From contig CATMNW010000002.1 in NCBI GenBank assembly GCA_950071875.1, positions 1 through 37,774 of the forward strand: DNA of 37,774 bases. The letters run 5' to 3'. Shown one piece after another: positions 34,724 through 37,774 of this stretch. How positions within the stretch are numbered: position 1 is the stretch's first letter; each line of letters starts with the position of its first letter. Source of the stretch: an uncultured Erythrobacteraceae bacterium (GTDB lineage Bacteria > Pseudomonadota > Alphaproteobacteria > Sphingomonadales > Sphingomonadaceae). Position numbers and translations under genes: made by a program. The notes beneath the pieces were generated by a model that saw only the letters and a list, made by a program, of their open reading frames with translations, was not told the origin of the DNA and ran no database searches.

Positions 34724-35632
34724 TTACTGGGTGCGTGGACCTGTTTCTTCGGGCGGTGTTTGCGGTTCACCCAAAACGTTGACCGGCAGTTTCAGATAGA
34801 TCGTGCCGTTTTCTTCTGCGCCAGGCATGTTCCCACCACGAATGTTGATCTGGATTGATGGCAGGATGAGACGTGGCATACCCAGCTGTTCGTCGCGCTC
34901 CTCTCGCATGGCCACAAATGCATCCTCGCCGATCCCGGCGTGGACATGGATGTTGCTGTGCTTTTGGTCTTGTACCGTAGTTTCCCACCGATGCTCCGAG
35001 CGGCCTTCCGGTAGGTAGTCGTGACACATAAACAGCCGCGTCTCGCCTGGTAGCTCGAAGATCCGGCGAATAGAGCGATAGAGCGTACGTGCATCGCCGC
35101 CGGGAAAGTCGGCGCGCGCCGTGCCGTAATCGGGCATGAACAGCGTATCGCCGACAAAGGCGGCATCGCCGATAACATAAGTCAAGCACGCGGGCGTATG
35201 TCCCGGCGTATGGAGTGCCCGAGCCGATATGGTGCCCAGGTCGAAGCTGTCATTATCGGCAAACAAATGGTCGAACTGGCGCCCATCGCGCGGCAGGTCC
35301 ACCCCGGCATTGAAGATCGGACCGAAGGTATTCTGCGTGACGGTGATCTGGCTGCCGATAGCGAGTCTGCCGCCTAGCGCGCTGCGAATGTAAGGTGCGG
35401 CGGACAGGTGATCGGCATGGACATGGGTTTCCAGTATCCACTCACATTTGAAACCCTTCTCCCGGACGAAATCGATCACCTTATCGGCGGACTTTGTCGC
35501 GGTTCGTGCCGCTGCGGCATCGAAATCGAGCACCGGATCGATCACCGCGCACACCTTGGCCGCGGGATCGGACACGACATAGGTCACCGTATTGGTATTT
35601 GTGTCGAAAAATGCCTCTACGTCAGGTTTCAT
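34724..35632 (-). CDS. MBL-fold persulfide dioxygenase-like protein (Blh/ETHE1 type)
   Basis: TNTVTYVVSDPAAKVCAVIDPVLDFD...ILETHVHADHLSAAPYI...HTPGHTPACLTYVIGDAAFVGDTLFMPDYGTARADFPGG. Confidence 0.92.
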   Translation of the reverse strand: MKPDVEAFFDTNTNTVTYVVSDPAAKVCAVIDPVLDFDAAAARTATKSADKVIDFVREKGFKCEWILETHVHADHLSAAPYIRSALGGRLAIGSQITVTQNTFGPIFNAGVDLPRDGRQFDHLFADNDSFDLGTISARALHTPGHTPACLTYVIGDAAFVGDTLFMPDYGTARADFPGGDARTLYRSIRRIFELPGETRLFMCHDYLPEGRSEHRWETTVQDQKHSNIHVHAGIGEDAFVAMREERDEQLGMPRLILPSIQINIRGGNMPGAEENGTIYLKLPVNVLGEPQTPPEETGPRTQ

Positions 35633-35675
35633 CGAAAGCTCTTTTTGTATGCAGGTTGAAGGCGGGTCGGAGTGA

Positions 35676-36128
35676 TCAGTCCTGCGCTCGGTCGACGTAA
35701 TTACGGACAAAATCTTCCAGCGCCGGTTCATCGCAAACGAAGCCCATATCCGCCGCTTGCTGCAGCGTCGCGTCGCCGCCCATTCCCTGTTGCGCCGCCA
35801 GATGCATCATTGTGAAGGCCCCTGCGCGCTTGCCCGAAGCGCAATGGACCAGCACCGGCTTCGGGAGCGCTTCGACGCTGGCCCTGAATTCATCGACGAG
35901 TTCATCCGACATGGCGCCGCCCGCCACCGGCAGGTGACGATATTCGAGGCCAAGCGATGCCACAACTTCACCTTCCCGGTCCGGGGCGATTGGCTGATCC
36001 GCCTCATCCTGGCAGCGCAGGTTGACGACGGCTTTGTAACCATCCTCCGCCAAGGCGCGCAGGTCGCCCTCGGAAGGCGGAGCAGCCGAGACAGCGAAAC
36101 TGTCGTTGAGGGTCTTGATGTGGGTCAT
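35676..36128 (-). CDS. DUF442/beta-lactamase-hydrolase-like phosphatase-fold protein
   Basis: LNDSFAVSAAPPSEGDLRALAEDGYKAVVNLRCQDE...PVLVHCASGKRAGAF. Confidence 0.88.
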   Translation of the reverse strand: MTHIKTLNDSFAVSAAPPSEGDLRALAEDGYKAVVNLRCQDEADQPIAPDREGEVVASLGLEYRHLPVAGGAMSDELVDEFRASVEALPKPVLVHCASGKRAGAFTMMHLAAQQGMGGDATLQQAADMGFVCDEPALEDFVRNYVDRAQD

Positions 36129-36197
36129 AAGGAATATCCTGGATCTGGCTCAAAGCTCCCGGCCCGCAATAGCGCGGGGGCAGATTACGATTGACTT

Positions 36198-36219
36198 TAT
36201 ATGCACACCTTCGCATATA
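36198..36219. promoter_or_regulatory. Candidate BigR/SqrR-type operator between divergent DUF442 and ArsR-family genes
   Basis: TATATGC-acaccttc-GCATATA, perfect 7-bp arms. Confidence 0.55.
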
Positions 36220-36226
36220 TGCAAGT

Positions 36227-36559
36227 ATGCAAGCCGAAGATATTCGCAAACAAGCCGAAAAGGCGGTGACCCTGCTCAAGGCATTGGGCAGCCACAACCG
36301 CCTGATGATCGCCTGCCAGCTTGTGGAGGGCGAGCGCAGCGTGGGCGAGCTGGCCAATTTGCTGGAGATCGGTGAAACCGTCGTCTCGCAGCATCTTTCG
36401 CTGATGCGCAAGGACGGTTTGGTCGCAGCGCGGCGAGACGGTCGCTCAATCCACTATTCCCTGTCCGGCGATGCGACACGGCGTGTGCTGGAAACGCTTT
36501 ACGCCATCTATTGCAGTCCGGACGGCGAAGCCGGCAGCAGGCCCGGCGAGACAAGTTAA
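36227..36559 (+). CDS. ArsR family regulator, BigR/SqrR-like
   Basis: LLKALGSHNRLMIACQLVEGERSVGELANLLEIGETVVSQHLSLMRKDGLVAARRDGRSIHYSLSG...LYAIYCSP; two Cys residues in BigR/SqrR positions. Confidence 0.88.
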   Translation: MQAEDIRKQAEKAVTLLKALGSHNRLMIACQLVEGERSVGELANLLEIGETVVSQHLSLMRKDGLVAARRDGRSIHYSLSGDATRRVLETLYAIYCSPDGEAGSRPGETS

Positions 36560-36578
36560 TGACGGCTGCGCCCGCCTG

Positions 36579-37379
36579 ATGGATATCGGTCTTGTTCAGG
36601 CGTCATTGTCGCTAGCCTCAGGGCTCCTCGTGGGGTTCTCGCTGGGTTTGATCGGCGGCGGGGGATCGATCCTCGCCGTGCCGCTATTGATCTATGTTGT
36701 CGGCGTTCGCGACACACATGTCGCAATCGCCACATCCGCTGCCGCCGTGGCCGCGAGCGCCTTGGCCAACCTGCTGTTACATGCCCGTGGCGGCAGTGTG
36801 AAATGGCGTTGCGCAAGTCTTTTCGCGGCATTCGGTATTATCGGTGCAGCGGCGGGATCGACTATGGGGAAGATGACACAGGGCGATCTCCTGCTGGGCC
36901 TGTTCGGCTTGGTGATGATCATTGTCGGCCTGTCGATGATACGCGAAAAATCGGGTGGGTCCGACCCGGATGTCCGCCTTACCGCAGCGACCGCATTGCG
37001 GTTGACCCCGCGGCTGGCGGCCGGTGGGTTTGTTGTCGGCGCACTGTCCGGCTTTTTCGGTATCGGCGGCGGGTTCCTGGTGGTGCCGGGCCTGGTTGCC
37101 GCGACGGCCATGCCGATCCTCAATGCGATCGGCTCTTCGCTAGTCTCCGTAACCGCTTTCGGCGCCACCACGGCCGCCAATTACGCATTGGACGGGCTGA
37201 TCAATTGGCCGATCGCCGGGTTCTTCATTGGCGGAGGCGCGATGGGGGGCTGGCTGGGAACCTGGGCCTCGCACAGCCTCGCGGCGCGCAAGCGGACGCT
37301 AACATACATTTTCTCTGCAGTCGTGATCCTTGTCGGTGTGTTCGTCACCGGCGAATGGGTAACGACGGCTTTGTTGTGA
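36579..37379 (+). CDS. TauE/SafE family sulfite/sulfonate exporter
   Basis: FSLGLIGGGGSILAVPLLIYVVGV...GFFGIGGGFLVVPGLV duplicated TauE motif. Confidence 0.9.
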   Translation: MDIGLVQASLSLASGLLVGFSLGLIGGGGSILAVPLLIYVVGVRDTHVAIATSAAAVAASALANLLLHARGGSVKWRCASLFAAFGIIGAAAGSTMGKMTQGDLLLGLFGLVMIIVGLSMIREKSGGSDPDVRLTAATALRLTPRLAAGGFVVGALSGFFGIGGGFLVVPGLVAATAMPILNAIGSSLVSVTAFGATTAANYALDGLINWPIAGFFIGGGAMGGWLGTWASHSLAARKRTLTYIFSAVVILVGVFVTGEWVTTALL

Positions 37380-37395
37380 TCGCCGCCATTCGGCG

Positions 37396-37774
37396 TCATG
37401 TGTCCAGGCGCAGGCTCCGCAGCCGCAGCGCATTCGCGATCACCGATACAGAAGAGAGGCTCATGGCCGCCGCCGCGATCATGGGACTCAGCAGCAATCC
37501 GAAGAACGGAAACAGCACGCCTGCGGCGACCGGAATGCCAAGCGTGTTATAACCAAACGCGAAGAACAGGTTCTGCCGGATGTTGCGCATCGTTGAGCGC
37601 GACAGCACGATGGCCTGGACTACCCCTGTCAAATCACCGCGCACCAGAGTCACGCCTGCGCTCTCAATCGCCACATCGGTGCCGGTACCCATGGCGATTC
37701 CGACATCTGCAGCGGCCAGCGCGGGGGCATCGTTGATGCCGTCTCCGGCCATACCGACGCGGCGGCCTTGTGCC
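37396..37774 (-). CDS. Copper-type P-type ATPase, C-terminal part (runs off the right edge)
   Basis: [39 protein letters not shown]...[15 protein letters not shown]. Confidence 0.92.
   Translation of the reverse strand, partial: AQGRRVGMAGDGINDAPALAAADVGIAMGTGTDVAIESAGVTLVRGDLTGVVQAIVLSRSTMRNIRQNLFFAFGYNTLGIPVAAGVLFPFFGLLLSPMIAAAAMSLSSVSVIANALRLRSLRLDT

Noticed and set aside
1-37774. tRNA, rRNA, IS transposase or integrase genes
   Set aside because: None recognized on either strand by reading; element boundaries therefore remain undefined.

Overview
Alphaproteobacterial accessory DNA; gene content and codon style suggest Sphingomonadales, but this was not tested. Four blocks are visible. 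(1) ~1-2.9 kb: ordinary metabolic genes (SnoaL-like, SDR, NTF2-like, DUF418). (2) ~3.2-16.8 kb: a mobilization/replication module resembling the rlxS-traF part of alphaproteobacterial ICEs. It has a TraG/VirD4 coupling protein, CopG, an RlxS/DUF3363 relaxase, a lytic transglycosylase, DUF736, a TraF peptidase, DUF2840, RepA with three iteron-like repeats, an RdfS/AlpA-like HTH and SSB. A RES-Xre toxin-antitoxin, a single-chain MNT-HEPN protein and an EamA transporter are also present; no trb mating-pair genes are in the window. (3) ~17-32 kb: a copper/redox island with copA-copB, DUF4440, PepSY, DUF2231, DUF411, DUF5676, DUF305, Met/His-rich proteins and a CnrYXH-like ECF sigma module. (4) ~32-37.8 kb: a persulfide/sulfide module (two persulfide dioxygenase-like MBL proteins, DUF442 phosphatase-like, DoxX, BigR/SqrR-like ArsR regulator, TauE) followed by a partial Cu P-type ATPase. 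Main discovery: six promoter-like elements of the form TTTGAGGGgtga-N12-CGTA, all with identical spacing, lie in front of the ECF operon and five other transcription units of the copper/redox island. This looks like a cis-visible regulon for the CnrH-like sigma factor. One target is a 4-bp-overlap chain (sORF, glutaredoxin-MauE fusion, 2-TM channel, DUF305, lipoprotein) that looks like an undescribed redox/metal system.
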